Shown here piece by piece: positions 1 to 12,224 of a stretch of DNA of 64,000 nt; the first letter of the stretch is position 1, and each line of letters opens with the position of its first letter. The position numbers were made by a program, and so were the translations under genes. The DNA comes from Owenia fusiformis (Eukaryota; Annelida; Polychaeta; Sabellida; Oweniidae). The DNA is taken from NCBI GenBank assembly GCA_903813345.2, contig CAIIXF020000001.1, forward strand, positions 33,252,866-33,316,865, given 5' to 3'. The notes beneath the pieces were generated by a model. That model was not told the DNA's origin. It saw only the letters and a program-made list of their open reading frames with translations, and did not search any database.

Positions 1-381
1 GGGTCGTCAGACATCGGATTGGCCGCCATATTTGAAATGAAAATATCACTAAATAAAGGTCTGGGCATGTGTCAACATTTCGACTGTTTTTATTTGAATT
101 AACCACATTTCCGTTTTCATTTTTATTCAAGGTCCAATTATAACTCATTGGCAATGTAAGGCTATCAGAAGGTTCTAGTTTCCTGATCGCTGCACCCTTG
201 GCAAACCATTGTTTCACGGATTATCTGGGCATTGTTTTATGAGATGCATTTCACTTTTACATATAAAACACATCCGGTTATGCTGACACTCTGAAAACAC
301 ATGACCCCATTCGCCGTAATTTTGACAAGCAATCTCGTATTTACCCCTCTATCCCCTAGGTTTCCATCCCTGTGGATTATA

Positions 382-1441
382 AGCTCACATGGTGAGCTTT
401 TGCAATCGTTCACTTGTCCGTCTGTCTGTCCGTCAACAAAAGTGGCACGTTTTAAAACCTCTGTCCATAGGATTCCTGTTTTAAGATATTTCTGTTCAGC
501 ATTAATACAGAAAACTCCCCTATGACTCCTGGTTCAAAAGCTCGCCTATTTTCAAAATGGCCGCCATTTTTGTCTCGCAAAGTTCACTTTTGACCCATTT
601 CCTAGCTTTAGAAATAATTTCAGGTGTCCTACATTGTAAAAATCGTATGAAATCATAATGTATGAAATAATTTTGTTACGAAAAATCAGCGAAAAATTAT
701 TTCCATTTTTTTATTTTCAGCCATTTTAGTTAACATTGATTTGTCCATCTGTCTCGCAAAATCCACTTTTGGACCATTTGCCTTAAACCCTCTGTTGATA
801 GGATTTCTGTTTAACATCAATATGACTCCTGGTTCAAAAGCTCGCCTATTTTCAAAATGGTCGCCATTCTGGTCTTGCGAAATTTACTTTTGGCCTATTT
901 CCTAGCTTTACAAATAATTTCAGCTGTCCTGCATTGTAAAAAGCCATGTCACTGTAAAGAGTAGTTGTATGAAATAATTTTGTTACAAAGATCAGCAAAA
1001 TATTATATCCGTTTTTTATTTTCAGCCATTTTAGTTAACATTGATTTGTCCATCTGTCTCTCAGTCAGTCCAAAAAAGTTGCAAGTTTTAAAACCTCTAG
1101 CGTCTGTCAACACTTGGCTCTTTTTAAATCCTCTAGATAGGATTCCCGATTTAAAATATTTTTGTTCAACATCAATAAAGAAGAAAAACTGTGACTCCTG
1201 CTTTAAAATCTCACCTTTTTTTAAAATGGCCACCATTTTTGTCTCGGGAAATTCACTTTTGGCCCATTTCCTAGCTTTACAAATAAGTTCAGGTGTCCTG
1301 CATTGTAAAAAGCCATGTCTTTGTGAAGAGTAGTTGTATGAAATAATTTTGTCACAAAAAATCTGCAAAAAATTATATCCGTTTTTTTTTCACTTTTGAG
1401 CAACACCATGTGAGCCCAGTACCCACGGTACTAATTTTTTT
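382..1441 (+). mobile_element. Family A inverted-repeat element, copy A1
   Basis: It begins AGCTCACATGGTGAGC at 382 and ends with the inverse ACCATGTGAGC at 1405-1415, followed by a conserved tail to about 1441. Between the ends are about three degenerate 300-340-bp tandem units, each with a CCTCTGTCGATAGGATTCC-like block, a CAAAATGGCCGCCATTTTTG-like block and a TTGTCCATCTGTCTCGC block. It has no coding capacity. Other copies are at 45659-48093 and 60424-61643; partial ends are at about 62325 and at the window edge. The inverted ends indicate a non-autonomous DNA element. Superfamily is not assigned because no clean target duplication was found. Confidence 0.7.
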
Positions 1442-1759
1442 GTGAGCTTGCATTGGAAAACGTGTTTCTTTTGATTATGTAAATGGCTGTGCTACACAAT
1501 TATTTTGGGGGTTGTAATACACTGGTGGTCAGGGGACATACATATTTGCTGACTGCATTATCTGCCCGTGTGGCATCATTTGATTAACCGATCCCTAACC
1601 TTGAATTACCTGATCTTGACCTATTTGTTGCAATTTACGCTCAATTCTGTCTAACCTGTTATCCGTATTTTGATCAAGTGAGGCCTGCTTTATCGCATTC
1701 AAATAACCTGCGCCTTTCCGACTTTCATGAAAATTTCATATTTGACTCGTCATCCTATC

Positions 1760-3714
1760 TGTTACATTGTGAAACAATTTTAAATTGTGTTGAGAAATCA
1801 TTGAAACTAGAACTTCCGTCATAAATACCGATCTTTGCGTCCTTTCTTTCCGTCCATCCATCCAGGCAATAACTCAAATACCGTTGGCCCCATTTTGTAC
1901 ACATATACCCAATGGGAGTAGAAGTTCTGCTCGATAACTGATTTTCAAAATGGCCGCTCATTTAAAAATGGTGGCCATTTTAGTGCCGATTTTACAGTAG
2001 TTTAGGTACTGCATATAAAACTGTAATAGCAATATGTTTTAAATGTAAAAAGGTTATATAGGACATTGATTTAGCTAGAAATGTAAATACAGAAGAAATA
2101 CATGGCAGTCATCTTGAAAAAGGGCTGCCTTTGCACATCATTTTGTGATTTTTGCTGTAACTTGAAAAGTAGTGAAGCGATTTTGTTCATATTTGGTATG
2201 TGAATACTTTAAGCATGGCACAATGTCTAATGACATTTTTGGGTAGTAGGTGGCCATTTTGAAAAACGGCCGCCATTTTACGCCATTTTTTTACTTGTGT
2301 TATTTTACATTTTTTACTATCTCAAAAAGTAGAAGAGCAATTTTGTTCATATTTTATATGTGAATACTATAAGCATGGCGCACTGTCTAATGACACTTTG
2401 GGTAGTAGGCGGCCATTTTGAAAAATGGCCACCATTTTTTATGTTTTTACTATAACTTGAAAAGTACCCAAGTGAAAAAAACAGCTTGCCATACTACTCT
2501 AATAAACCACTTATAGACTACTAATACTCAACTAGTAGAACATGATCTTTTAGTGATTTGTTAGTGGTCATTTTTGTTAACAGATCACTTTTTGCCATTG
2601 ATGTAACAGGTGATTTATTAGTTGAAAAAATTACCATGCAAATGAGGTAAAGTTATTGACCAATCAGAGAGCAGTGTAATACACTACTAGTAAATCACTA
2701 GTCATGCTAATACCCTACTTATAGATCACTCTTGAAGTCTGTAATAAGCCACTAATAGACCACTTCCAGAAGTCTTATATACCACTAATACACCACTACT
2801 AGTCTAATAGACAACTAACAAATCACTCCTAAAATCTCAGAATTTTATACATTCATAATGTACAAAATCTCTAAAGTGCTAAATTCAGGGAGAAATTATG
2901 AATAAGATTCAACATGTACATCTTCTACATACCTTTATGAATATTCTGAGCAAGATTCAATAAAGTCCATTCACCCCTCTAGTTGTAATGCTACATTTCA
3001 TTGGAGAATTAATTCCCTCACATTTTAACTATTTCTGCCATTTAAAAGGGGTTTCTCATTCTAAATCAAGGATCAGTTTAATACACAACTAACAAACCAC
3101 TCCACCTAAAAAACCTTACAGTGGTTTATTAGCTGAGTATTGCCAGTTTTAATACATAACTTATAAACCACTTTACTAGATCACTTTTCATGGTGTATTG
3201 GTGATCTATTGGTGATGTATTAGTGGTATATTAGATTTCTTTTTTACTTGGGTAGTGAAGCGATTTTGTTCATATTTGATACGTGAATACTTATGAGCTT
3301 TGCACACTGTCTCATGACGCTTCGCGTAGTTGGTGCCCATTTTTAAAAATGGTGTCATTTTTACATTTTTTATGTGTGTTATTTTACATTTTTTCAATTC
3401 AAAAAGTAATGGAGCGATTTTGTTCATATTTGATATGTGAATACTTGTAAGGATTGCATACTGTCTTATGACATTTTGGGTAGTAGGTGGCCATTTTAAA
3501 AAATGGCCAGCATTTACATATACATGTATGTGTGTGCGATTTTTATATGTGGCATATTACTTCTTCAGATGACAACTTTGCTAGTGAGCAACCATTTTGA
3601 AAATGGTTGACTTTCTTATGGGTGTTATTTTATGATATTTGCTATATATTTTGTCTGTAAAAATGCCAGTTTGATATGATATGCTACACTTTGGTGTTGC
3701 CGTTGTTTTGGTTC
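1760..3714 (+). mobile_element. Family B-related repeat, copy B3
   Basis: It opens with a CCGTCCATCCATCC stretch followed by GGCAATAACTCAAATACC, like the left part of copy B1. It continues as tandem units of about 150-170 bp carrying GAGCGATTTTGTTCATATTTG, TGTGAATACT and GGTGGCCATTTT blocks, and ends with GTTGCCGTTGTTTTGGTT near 3695-3712, which matches the right ends of copies B1 and B2. The left terminal repeat is not recognisable, so the left boundary is approximate. It is split by the 786-bp element at 2467-3252 and appears to interrupt the older LTR fossil. Confidence 0.45.
2467..3252. mobile_element. 786-bp TA-target inverted-repeat element
   Basis: The ends are CCCAAGTGAAAAAAAC (left) and TTTTTTACTTGGG (right), inverted with one gap. 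It is flanked by TA at 2465-2466 and 3253-3254. Removing the element and one TA restores the repeat CTTGAAAAGTAGTGAAGCG seen in the neighbouring tandem units, so the insertion is precise. The TA target suggests a Tc1/mariner-type non-autonomous element. The interior has many variants of AATAAACCACTAATAGACCAC in both orientations and no coding capacity. Confidence 0.8.
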
Positions 3715-5275
3715 GGCTTGAAATCGTTAACCTCTGGTTTGCGTTGACCTCAGAATATTTGTCTGATAATTAGACAATTGAGTTTGCGGGACACCTGCAT
3801 TAAGTATTTGTTGGGAATATCCCATGCTTTCATTGACCCAGTCACGTAGGCCAAATGGTACGCTAGTGTTTGACACCGCCGGAGGCAAAACTTGCCTTTG
3901 AATACCCTCATGAAACTGATTGACATGATTTTTTGCATTTTTCATCATTTTGCATGCTCATTTGTTCTACCGTTTCATTAAATTGTAACCTCTGTTTCGG
4001 TGTTTTCGGACGAGCATCTTGATTTTTTAACCTTTGTAATTCACCACTGTCTACCTGTTCACCACTAGGCTGTTACAACACATTTTTACCTGACAATTTT
4101 GCGGACGCATTTCCCGTAATTTCAGTATTATCCAGATCAAGATCAAAGTCGGACTCCATACATAGGTTGAGTCAAGGGGCTTTAATGTAGCCAACCCACT
4201 ATCAGGCGCACCGCCAAAAGATACATCTACATCTTTACATACCTCAGAAGACCACTACCTCGACCTTTACCTGAAAATTGAGGCAGTGTCACACCCGGTT
4301 CTACACCTTCCGAAATACTTTTTTCGCCATTTGTTTACGCTTTTTTTCACAGATACGAGACGAACACAGTAATAACATTTCTACCTATTTGATAAAAACA
4401 GACGCATAGACAAGGGAACCTAATATTATTACACAATTTACTCGGACTACCCTAATTTTAGTTGAAATGGAGCACCGAATTGCGCCAAATACCATTAATT
4501 AATTACGCTTAAGTATCAACTCTTAAAATTGTTGTACGGCCTATACGGAATCGACTACCCTAATTTTAGCCGAAATGGAACATGGAATTGCGCTAATACA
4601 ACCAACATATAATTTCTAATAAGTTATTACGCTCATAATTGACAATGACTGATATCGTTGTACGGCCTATATGGAATGGACTACCCTGTTTTAGCCGAAA
4701 TGGAACATGGAATTGCGCTAATACAACCAAGTAATTACATAAATAAAAACAAATCAACCTTGACAAACACACTTTTTAAATCCTGCTGACTGCGCCAAAA
4801 TTTATGTAACGACCCACCGTAGGCAGGCGTAAGGGGTTGGATTAATTAAAGTGTGTTGGAGAAAGTTATTTGTCAGACAATGAATTTAGAAAGTAATTAA
4901 GGGAGTCTGACTCAACTATGATGGAATAAAACAATATAAATCAAAGTCTTTAAATGTTTACTAAAACTATTTAATAGAATACAAAGATGTGTTCACAAAC
5001 TTACAATAAGACAATACCAGTCATTATAACATGTACTCTGCTAACTACTATAGCGTCCAATGCAATGTGTGAATATCAAACATATAAACAATATAACAAT
5101 GAATCAATGCAATTAAAACAATCAATCAATTAATAACTCACAAATACTTCAGTGCACTAACGGGTTCAATATAATATATCCTATTCCTAGATGTACTTTC
5201 TATATATCCTAAACTATCCTATCCTACAGTATGAGTCTGCTGATTAGCAAGAGAGAAGCGGAAACGCGAAAACCG

Positions 5276-5476
5276 TTAGTTTTTTTTGGCGTTCGGTTTT
5301 GTGCTGTATCCTCAATCATTTTTTGAAGTTTTTCTACAGGAATATTTTTGCTTGACAATAATCAGGTAAAATGCGTATTTGCGTGACATATTCTGTCATG
5401 CAAAAATAACTGGCGTGACTTCAAATTATCCAGCAAATGCGTGACAAATACGCAAATTGCGGGACAGTTGGAAGAC
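5276..5476 (+). mobile_element. Family F fragment (5'-truncated)
   Basis: The stretch contains GGCGTTCGGTTTTGTGC, TTTTTGCTTGACAATAATCAGG and CAAATTGCGGGACAGTTGG. It aligns by eye with the right parts of the elements at 15339-15785 and 21145-21645. The left terminal repeat is missing, and the right end is degraded to GGAAGACCTG. It is non-coding. Confidence 0.55.
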
Positions 5477-5683
5477 CTGCACAGGTGTTCAATAGAGTAG
5501 ACTCACATGTTCACTGAAGGGATGTTCATTATGACAGTTTTACTGTACTGAAATCACTGGCTGCGAATTGGTGTTCACTATACACAGGTGTTCAAAATAG
5601 TAGACGAATGTGTTCACTGGGCACAGATCTTCACTAAAGAGGTGTTCATTAATATGACAGTTTTACTGTACCGAAATCAATCC
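5477..5683 (+). repeat. GGTGTTCA-type repeat, left part
   Basis: Two units of about 118 bp contain GGTGTTCA, TTCATTATGACAG and TTTTACTGTACTGAAATCA. The right remainder continues at 6653-6700 after the inserted element. A related GGTGTTCAGATTAGCC-rich stretch lies at 33770-33958. It is probably an inverted-repeat element relic; no gene is visible. Confidence 0.5.
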
Positions 5684-6643
5684 AGGTTTGTGTAAAAAAC
5701 CGGGTAACCGGGTAACCGGGTACCCAGTCGACCGGGTACCTAACGTTCCTAGCAGGGTTACGAACTTTCAAAGTTCCACATTTCCCCCGATATATAGTAG
5801 CGAATTGACTTGACAGACTTAGCCTACCGAGTGCACTGCTGTTCGATATTTTTACCCTATACAAGACAGAGCACTTTTTAAAATAATTGATCCAGCAAAC
5901 AGTGACGTCCATGTCACGTTGCTCATAAGTAGCATATAAGTTCCTAGAAGACGTTGCACATTTTCGTTCTTTACACATCGAGGCAATGTAAACAATAGAC
6001 ATCTATTGATGGTATAAAATGAACGTTGTTGTAACGGGTTCGTAAAGTTCGTTAGTGTGGAAAACATAACAAACTGGAATGTTTGATTTTTTACTACATT
6101 GGTCCATATGTGACGCAACCAAACGTTAAAATTCAACGTTGCCAAAACAGGCTTTTAATATTTGTTGGTGGAAAAAAACATGACAAAAACTTTGTGTTCT
6201 CACTAAGTCGGTTCATTTCCGACGTATTGTTAACGTTAAAATTTAATGTTGTCGAAACGTTTTTTCGATTTGAAATAACCTCAAAACGTGGCGTCAATAA
6301 TGACGTTCATGGACCGTATTGATCTGACGTTATTCAAGCAAAACGTCGATGGATGGTTGAATATCAACATTTTGGAAATGGCTTCAAAATATTTGTGAGT
6401 TAAGGAAACGTTACAAAGACGTCAATATGTTCTCACTAAATCGGTTCATTACCGACGTTATTTTAACGTTAAAAGTTAACGTTGTCAAAACGTTCTTACG
6501 ATGTGAAATAACCTCAAAACGTGACGTCGGAAATAACGTACATGTATCGTCCAGATCCAATGTTATAAATAAAAAAAATTCCTAACCCTGCTAGGAACGT
6601 TAAGTACCCGGTCACCCGGTTACCCGGTTTTTTACACAAACCC
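5684..6643. mobile_element. 960-bp long-inverted-repeat element with 9-bp target duplication
   Basis: The ends are inverted copies of about 70 bp: GGTTTGTGTAAAAAACCGGG at the left and its inverse at the right. Each carries repeated CCGGGTAA units and a CTAACGTTCCTAGCAGGGTT block. AATCAATCC flanks it at 5675-5683 and 6644-6652, giving a perfect 9-bp target duplication. Long terminal repeats with 9-bp duplications fit a Mutator-like non-autonomous element. The interior holds degenerate repeats of about 235 bp (about 6196 and 6429) rich in AACGTT and GACGTT and no credible protein. Confidence 0.8.
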
Positions 6644-6942
6644 AATCAATCCTGGGAATTCACTATATACAAAATTGAAATGTGTGTATCATGCCACCCC
6701 TGAAAAATAATTGACTCGCCCACTTGGTCTCTTGGATCCACTTGCAAAATATATATAACCGTATTAATATAACATATGCAACATATTGATGTTTTGTGGA
6801 TAAGATTTTTTACAGCAAATTATAGCAAAATACTAGTTTCTTAAGCTTTTTGACTTAAACTATAGTTTCTACCCCAAATGTACACATTTGTGCATATTTT
6901 TGCAAGGGTTAAAATTGTTAAGCTCACTTGTATGTGTTGTAG
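6644..6942. other. Non-coding stretch before candidate exon 1
   Basis: After the 9-bp target duplication, the remnant of the GGTGTTCA-type repeat runs to about 6700. The rest is AT-rich sequence with no recognisable element. Its last bases (TTGTATGTGTTGTAG) serve as the splice acceptor of the exon that starts at 6943. Confidence 0.5.
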
Positions 6943-7107
6943 AGCCTCCAACCTCCAGACAATGGCAACCAGTCCTGTTCCAGTTTAGTTGACACTCAAC
7001 ATGATGTGGAGAGTCCCCACATCCGTAAACGTATTCAGCTCCATCTGTCAAAGATTTATGAAGTGACCAGACGAAGAAGTGAAGCTGAAGTTTTGAGTGT
7101 GGCTAAG
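6943..7107 (+). CDS. Candidate internal host exon 1 (55 codons, phase 0-0)
   Basis: A 165-bp block is open throughout and lies between a pyrimidine-rich acceptor ending TTGTAG and a GTACAGTATG-type donor after AAG. It encodes 55 residues: a Ser/Gln/Asn-rich first part, then a basic, probably helical part (IRKRIQLHLSKIYEVTRRR) ending SEAEVLSVAK. Base composition is visibly richer in G and C than the flanks. Phase 0 at both edges lets it join the exon at 35479 in frame. The gene is not recognised. Weak points are the short length and the lack of any homology test. Confidence 0.6.
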
Positions 7108-7602
7108 GTACAGTATGTAATGCATAGAAACTCATTTTTGACTCACATATGGAGAGCCCATAACATGTTTGAGGATAGTGGTCAGCATTCGGTGGTAACG
7201 GTATCTGTAACAAATGACAGGTGGTGACATTTTGCATGCTAACTGCTTAGGTAGAATTCGCTATTACTTAGAAATTGCTAAAAAGTATGGTAACATGATA
7301 CTTTATTAGATCCAAATATAATTTGTGCTTTTGAAATTCCTAATTAATCTATGTGAAAAATATTCAGATATATAACAAAATATGTGAAATTTGAAAGATT
7401 GAGGGCTTCATTATTTTTAAAAATATATTTAAATTAAACATGGGTTTCACCCTTATGAAAAGTCCAGGGGGCATTTGGGGGCAGTCACCAGTAAATGCCA
7501 ATGTCAATCTAGTAGAGAACAAAAGATTACTGGGGTCATTTGCCCCCGTCTTGGGGACATGTTCAACTCTCATTGACTTTTAGATTGCCGGGGTTGGTTG
7601 CC
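7108..7602. other. Intron-like stretch without gene
   Basis: AT-rich DNA follows the donor of candidate exon 1. At 7440-7600 there is a locally GC-rich stretch (GGGGGCAGTCACC, TTGCCCCCGTCTTGGGG) that continues on the far side of the inserted element at 16408. No open frame looks real. Confidence 0.45.
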
Positions 7603-7610
7603 GGGTACAC

Positions 7611-7725
7611 CCCAGTTGTCCGAAACCCAGTTGTCCGAAACCCAGTAGTCCGAAACCCAGTAGTCCGAAACCCAGTTGTCCGAAACCCAATTCTCCAAAA
7701 CCCAGTTGTCTGAAACCCATTACTC
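7611..7725 (+). repeat. 15-bp minisatellite in the left terminal repeat
   Basis: Seven to eight units of CAGTTGTCCGAAACC occur with small changes (GTAGTCC, TTCTCC). The inverse array is at about 16312-16395. Equivalent arrays are at 33981-34065 and 35117-35210 in the sister element. Confidence 0.85.
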
Positions 7726-10700
7726 TGAAAAATATAGTCATACTTTACCAGAGAAAGGGGGGACGTACTTAAGCTTAGGCCAGTTTCATGCCATGTATTT
7801 GGCCAAATTTATGGGATGGACGCATTTTGATGTCCATAGATCTCTCCCCTCACTTTGAATTGCATCCATTACGGCATTACCAGAATGGCAGGAACGGGGG
7901 ATTTATTTTACATTGTGATTCTAATAAAAGGTTATTAAAACACAATATATATTATGGAACAGTTTATCTTATCTTATCAGATCTCTTTTATATAGGCAAA
8001 ATAAAATGAAACATTTTGAAACAGATAAAATAAGTTAACGCATAGAACTTTAAGAATAAAACAGTATACATATTCTGTTGTCAAAATATTTCGTCACATT
8101 TAATTTCTAACCCCCCTATCACACCAAACTAGTTCTTAGCCGTTCTTGCCAGTTCTATGAAAACATCGTAAAACGGGCTCAATCTAGCTGTGGTCGGGAA
8201 ATATGTCTAAAATAATTAGCTACTTCGTTCATAAACAGTCTTCAATACGTCCATCTCATTCGCAGTTCATTCAGGTCGCACCACATTGGTGTGCAACGTC
8301 GATAACGCGTCCCTTAGTCTAGAAGGTCATCATGACCTGATTACAGAACGGTATGGTCACCATCAAATTTTGAATCGATTCAAAATTCTTAATCACATTC
8401 CCTGTCCAGGAAAGTCCATGAAGTTCGTAAACAGACCATAGAACGTTGTAGCTACGTTCATTCCGTTCGCACAAGGTTTAAAACCAGTTTTGAAGAACGC
8501 AGTGGCAACTTGCTTGGTTTGATTGCTATATTTTTGCTAGCCCGTTGATAAATACGTTCTTAATCAGTTTTAACCCGTTTGTAATTATTTCTACCTCGTT
8601 CTCAATACGTCCTCAGACAGTTCAACTTGTTGTAAAAACGTCCCTAGTAGGATTGAAGTACGACGGTTCTGTTCGTAGTACGTCCAGCTCGTCGTTAGTT
8701 GGTTGTCACTCATTCTAATTGTAAAACGTGACGATGAGTACGTTCAATGAAGTTTGTAAATAGACCCCAAACGGTTCTAAGTATGTCCAGTCCGTTCGTA
8801 CACACACAACGAGAAACACTATATAATAAACATCAATACGACGAGATAATAGATTAATTATCCAAATTGAATAATAACCAATAAGATCAGTTACTGTTGA
8901 ATAACATTCTGCCGGGATTTGTTATTAATCATATAGAAATGTCTTATCCGAACAGCTTACATGTACGTATTATCCGTTGCGGCCATTAACAATTTTACAT
9001 ATTATCTAATTAGCTAAGTAAATAAACATGCGTCGACACAGTCGCAGTTGACTATGAAAAGCTCAATCATCAATCTTATTTTTATTTTCTTGATTTAAAG
9101 ATTTATTATGTTTAAAAAAGAAAATGTTTGATTTTTAAGCTCAACCTTTAATTCTTATTATCAAGAACGCGCATGCAAATTCGCCAACCATGTACATTGT
9201 TTGCAGTCTGAGCAATTTAATGTAAATCATTGTATATTTTTCGATATACTGTAATACTATTCATTATTTGTAAAATTAAACCGAATATAATCTAAAATTA
9301 ATCAGCTTTAAATACATTATATTTCATAAAAGTTGCCTTAAAACAATACAATTCGAGCGTTTGTAAATGCTCTAAAGCCCCGCTAGTATATGAACGAATC
9401 CTAAATAGAAATGAGTAAAATTCGTTCCCATTAGTGTGTACACGTTCTACACCGAGACTTCTCCTTTAAATCAAATCAGTCCACTAGTATGAGTTAAGAA
9501 TGGACAGAGGGACGGATGGCTTCATTCAATGGGATAATTAAGATATTTCAAAACCAGTGTCATTCTTCTATGCATACATCACTCAAATCATTAAACAAGC
9601 TGTTTATTTTAAAACTATTCTTTACGAATTTATGATAAGTGTATAATGTTCAATCATACAAATCGCAGTCAGTGATTGTTCTCCACACTCACCCCTCCCC
9701 CTTCCTGACATGAACTATTTTGTAAAACCATTGACAGTGTGGAAAGGATTTTTACACTCGAGTGTCAAGGGGGGGGGGGCAGTTACAGAAATATACAAGG
9801 CGATGGTTCAAATTGGACAATTTTCAAAACTGCTCAACATGGTGAAAACTTCACGTTTTTAAAGAATGCTTGCCCGGCGAGTGGTTTGCTCTGGATTGCG
9901 AGAGAACAAAAACTTTGAGTTAGGATTTTTCCTAATACTATCTATACCACCCTTGGTATACGCAGCTAACGAAAATTGACCGGTACGGGTCAAAAGCTGG
10001 ACCGGTACGGGTTAACGGTTTTATTTGAATTTAAAACAGCCATAACTTGCTCAATATTGACTTCCTCGTGTCTAATTTGAAATATATGATGCCTCCCGAT
10101 GCTTTTAAGTACCCCAATTTTTACAGATTTTTAAACGGACCAAAACTCTCTAAATGCGCATTTAGAATGTTCGTTTCTGTGCCCCCCCCCCTGTCCATGG
10201 CCAGTATATATCTGTATAAAACCAGATGCAGGCATAGACATTGACAAGGCGAGGGGATTTAAATATAAAAATAGTCTTGTTTTTGGCTCCGACTTATATA
10301 TTTTGGCACTGTTTAACGAAGCCGGTTTAAGGAATGAGAGGCAGAAATAATTCCTAGAAATAAGATGGCCTCATCGCGATAGCCGCGACCCCTTTGTCTT
10401 TATCCTTCCACAATCGGCAGATAAGAGTGGCTCTGGCATACCAGAATGAGATGGCCTGTCTCTACCGTAATCAAGATATGGTACCTAACCGCAGTTATTT
10501 TGGTTTTATAACGGGGATATTGCTCGAGCTTGAATAACAAATAAAAGGCATGTTCTTATTTCTGTATTCTGACCTTTGATTGTGTATTAAGTTGAGCTGC
10601 ACGCCAAACGTTAAGATTGTTAAAATGCTGAAAATAAAACTTTATTCCTCTCAATTTACATAAAAATGAAACAGATTAGATTCGAATCTCAGTCACACCA

Positions 10701-12224
10701 GCACCACTGGTCAAAGGAAGTACAAATATCTATATTAATCAAATGTCTGAGAATTTGATAACTGTCTGGGATCAAATGTTAATTTTATTGAAGCAAACTA
10801 AGAAAAGATGAATTTTAAACGTTTAGAGGGAAAAGTCAAATATGCATTGTAACCCTAAAAATAATTCATTAAAGTGTCGTACACATTTTATAACATTTAT
10901 ATAAATAAAACAAATAAAGCACAACCCTAATGCCCTATAATGAATTCATATCGGCGCCAAATGGCCCTTGAAATAAAAACGCATCGAAGCAGGGAATGCT
11001 TGGAAAATTCTTCCGAGACTGACTTTTGTTATTTTAAAATTGAAATATGCCTAATTCCTATGAACACGCGATCTTTTTCCCTGGGTTTTACTCTATTTTA
11101 GATTTACTAGAAAAATGTTTATATGATGATTGCGTTTGCTTCTCACGAGTTCATTGAAACGTTCAGTCGTAAAACTTTAGAGATCAAAAGACTAATTAGG
11201 CACCTGATTGCGAAAGTTTGATTGCATTTCGATCGCCGGGATTTTACAAACGTATTGTTTAAGTAGCGATCGTGTTCTTGGGATCTTGATAACTTCCTAT
11301 TTTAAGTTTTGGGTTGAAAGCAATGAGTATGTCGGACTTTCTCAAGTCCACATAATGAAACAATATCCCTTTATATTAGTCCAATCGGAATTTGCATAAA
11401 CATACCAGTTTTATATTGCAAAAAGAACTGTAATTAATAGCCTACATAATAGCATCATGATAAATAAAATATTAAAGCATATATAAAGCCTTTTGTTATC
11501 GCAGCCATCGCACCCCCCCCCCTCCTGGCTACGCCTATGGATATTTTGGCAACTTTCACGTTTACCCCGCCCCCTAATAATTCTTGCGCCCCCTCTAAAT
11601 ATCAGACCCGTCAGGCGTTGAGGCATGGATCAGGATACCCTGACTCCCAAGCTGTGCGACTTCTGGCAACCGCTACACCTATATTCCCGGGGAAAACGCT
11701 TTTAGAAAAATTGTCAAATATGGTCGTGTGTGGGCAAACACGAGGAGGAGGAGAGGGGTGCGTGCATTGTGTGCGACCCTTCATCAGTTGTGTACCTTAT
11801 TTTTTGTATGAATTTCTTCCGAATAGTTATGCTAGAGGGGTTCTGATATTTATTTCTGTTTTCAAATTAAATAATTTCACCCTTGCCCGACTGACTTGTA
11901 GATAATGCACGAATCAAATAGCATGGAGATCAGATAATCAGATTGATTGATTTTCGCAATCAGATGAATTAACTTATTGTTTTCTCTGATTAAAAGGCGG
12001 TTTGAAGCTACTTTTACAGGATTTGTAAATTCGCAATCAGACTAGCTTATTTTAATATTTAGTCAGTGCAAGAGGAGGGGACTATAATGTAGAAAATTGT
12101 TTTGGTTTCGACTCTAACTGAATAATTTATCACAATTGTTAAATAAGCAAACAGAAACAGGTTTAAAAATGAGAATAGAGGCAAAAAAGTCTATACATAA
12201 AATGTAATCAAAACCCGGGAATTA

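Larger units (their letters stand above)
1..5275 (-). mobile_element. LTR-retroelement fossil (5' LTR part, leader, gag-like region), broken
   Basis: On the minus strand the stretch near 195-340 encodes two CCHC-type zinc knuckles (C-x2-Y-G-E-W-G-H-x4-C and C-F-I-C-x4-H-x4-C), as in retroelement nucleocapsids. Gag-like text lies near 1430-1750 and 3720-4160. A TGGCGCAGTCAGCAGGAT segment near 4785-4803 looks like a primer-binding site just inside an LTR edge at 4805, and the LTR-like part runs to about 5275. The leader (4430-4745) carries a roughly 110-bp tandem repeat. The primer site suggests a Ty3/gypsy-type element. It is clearly broken, with several breaks and two interrupting repeat blocks (382-1441 and about 1760-3714), so it is old. 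The pol end would lie outside the window. Confidence 0.55.

Noticed and set aside
1003-1409. Frames in family A copies that repeat MDKSMLTKMAENKK-like text.
   Set aside because: They arise from the tandem units of the repeat and recur wherever the repeat does; no start or stop context is conserved.
11208-11399. A 63-codon frame conserved between the two CAC-ended copies (also at 53299-53490).
   Set aside because: The whole DNA is near-identical between copies, so conservation of this frame is no evidence of coding; composition and motifs are unremarkable.
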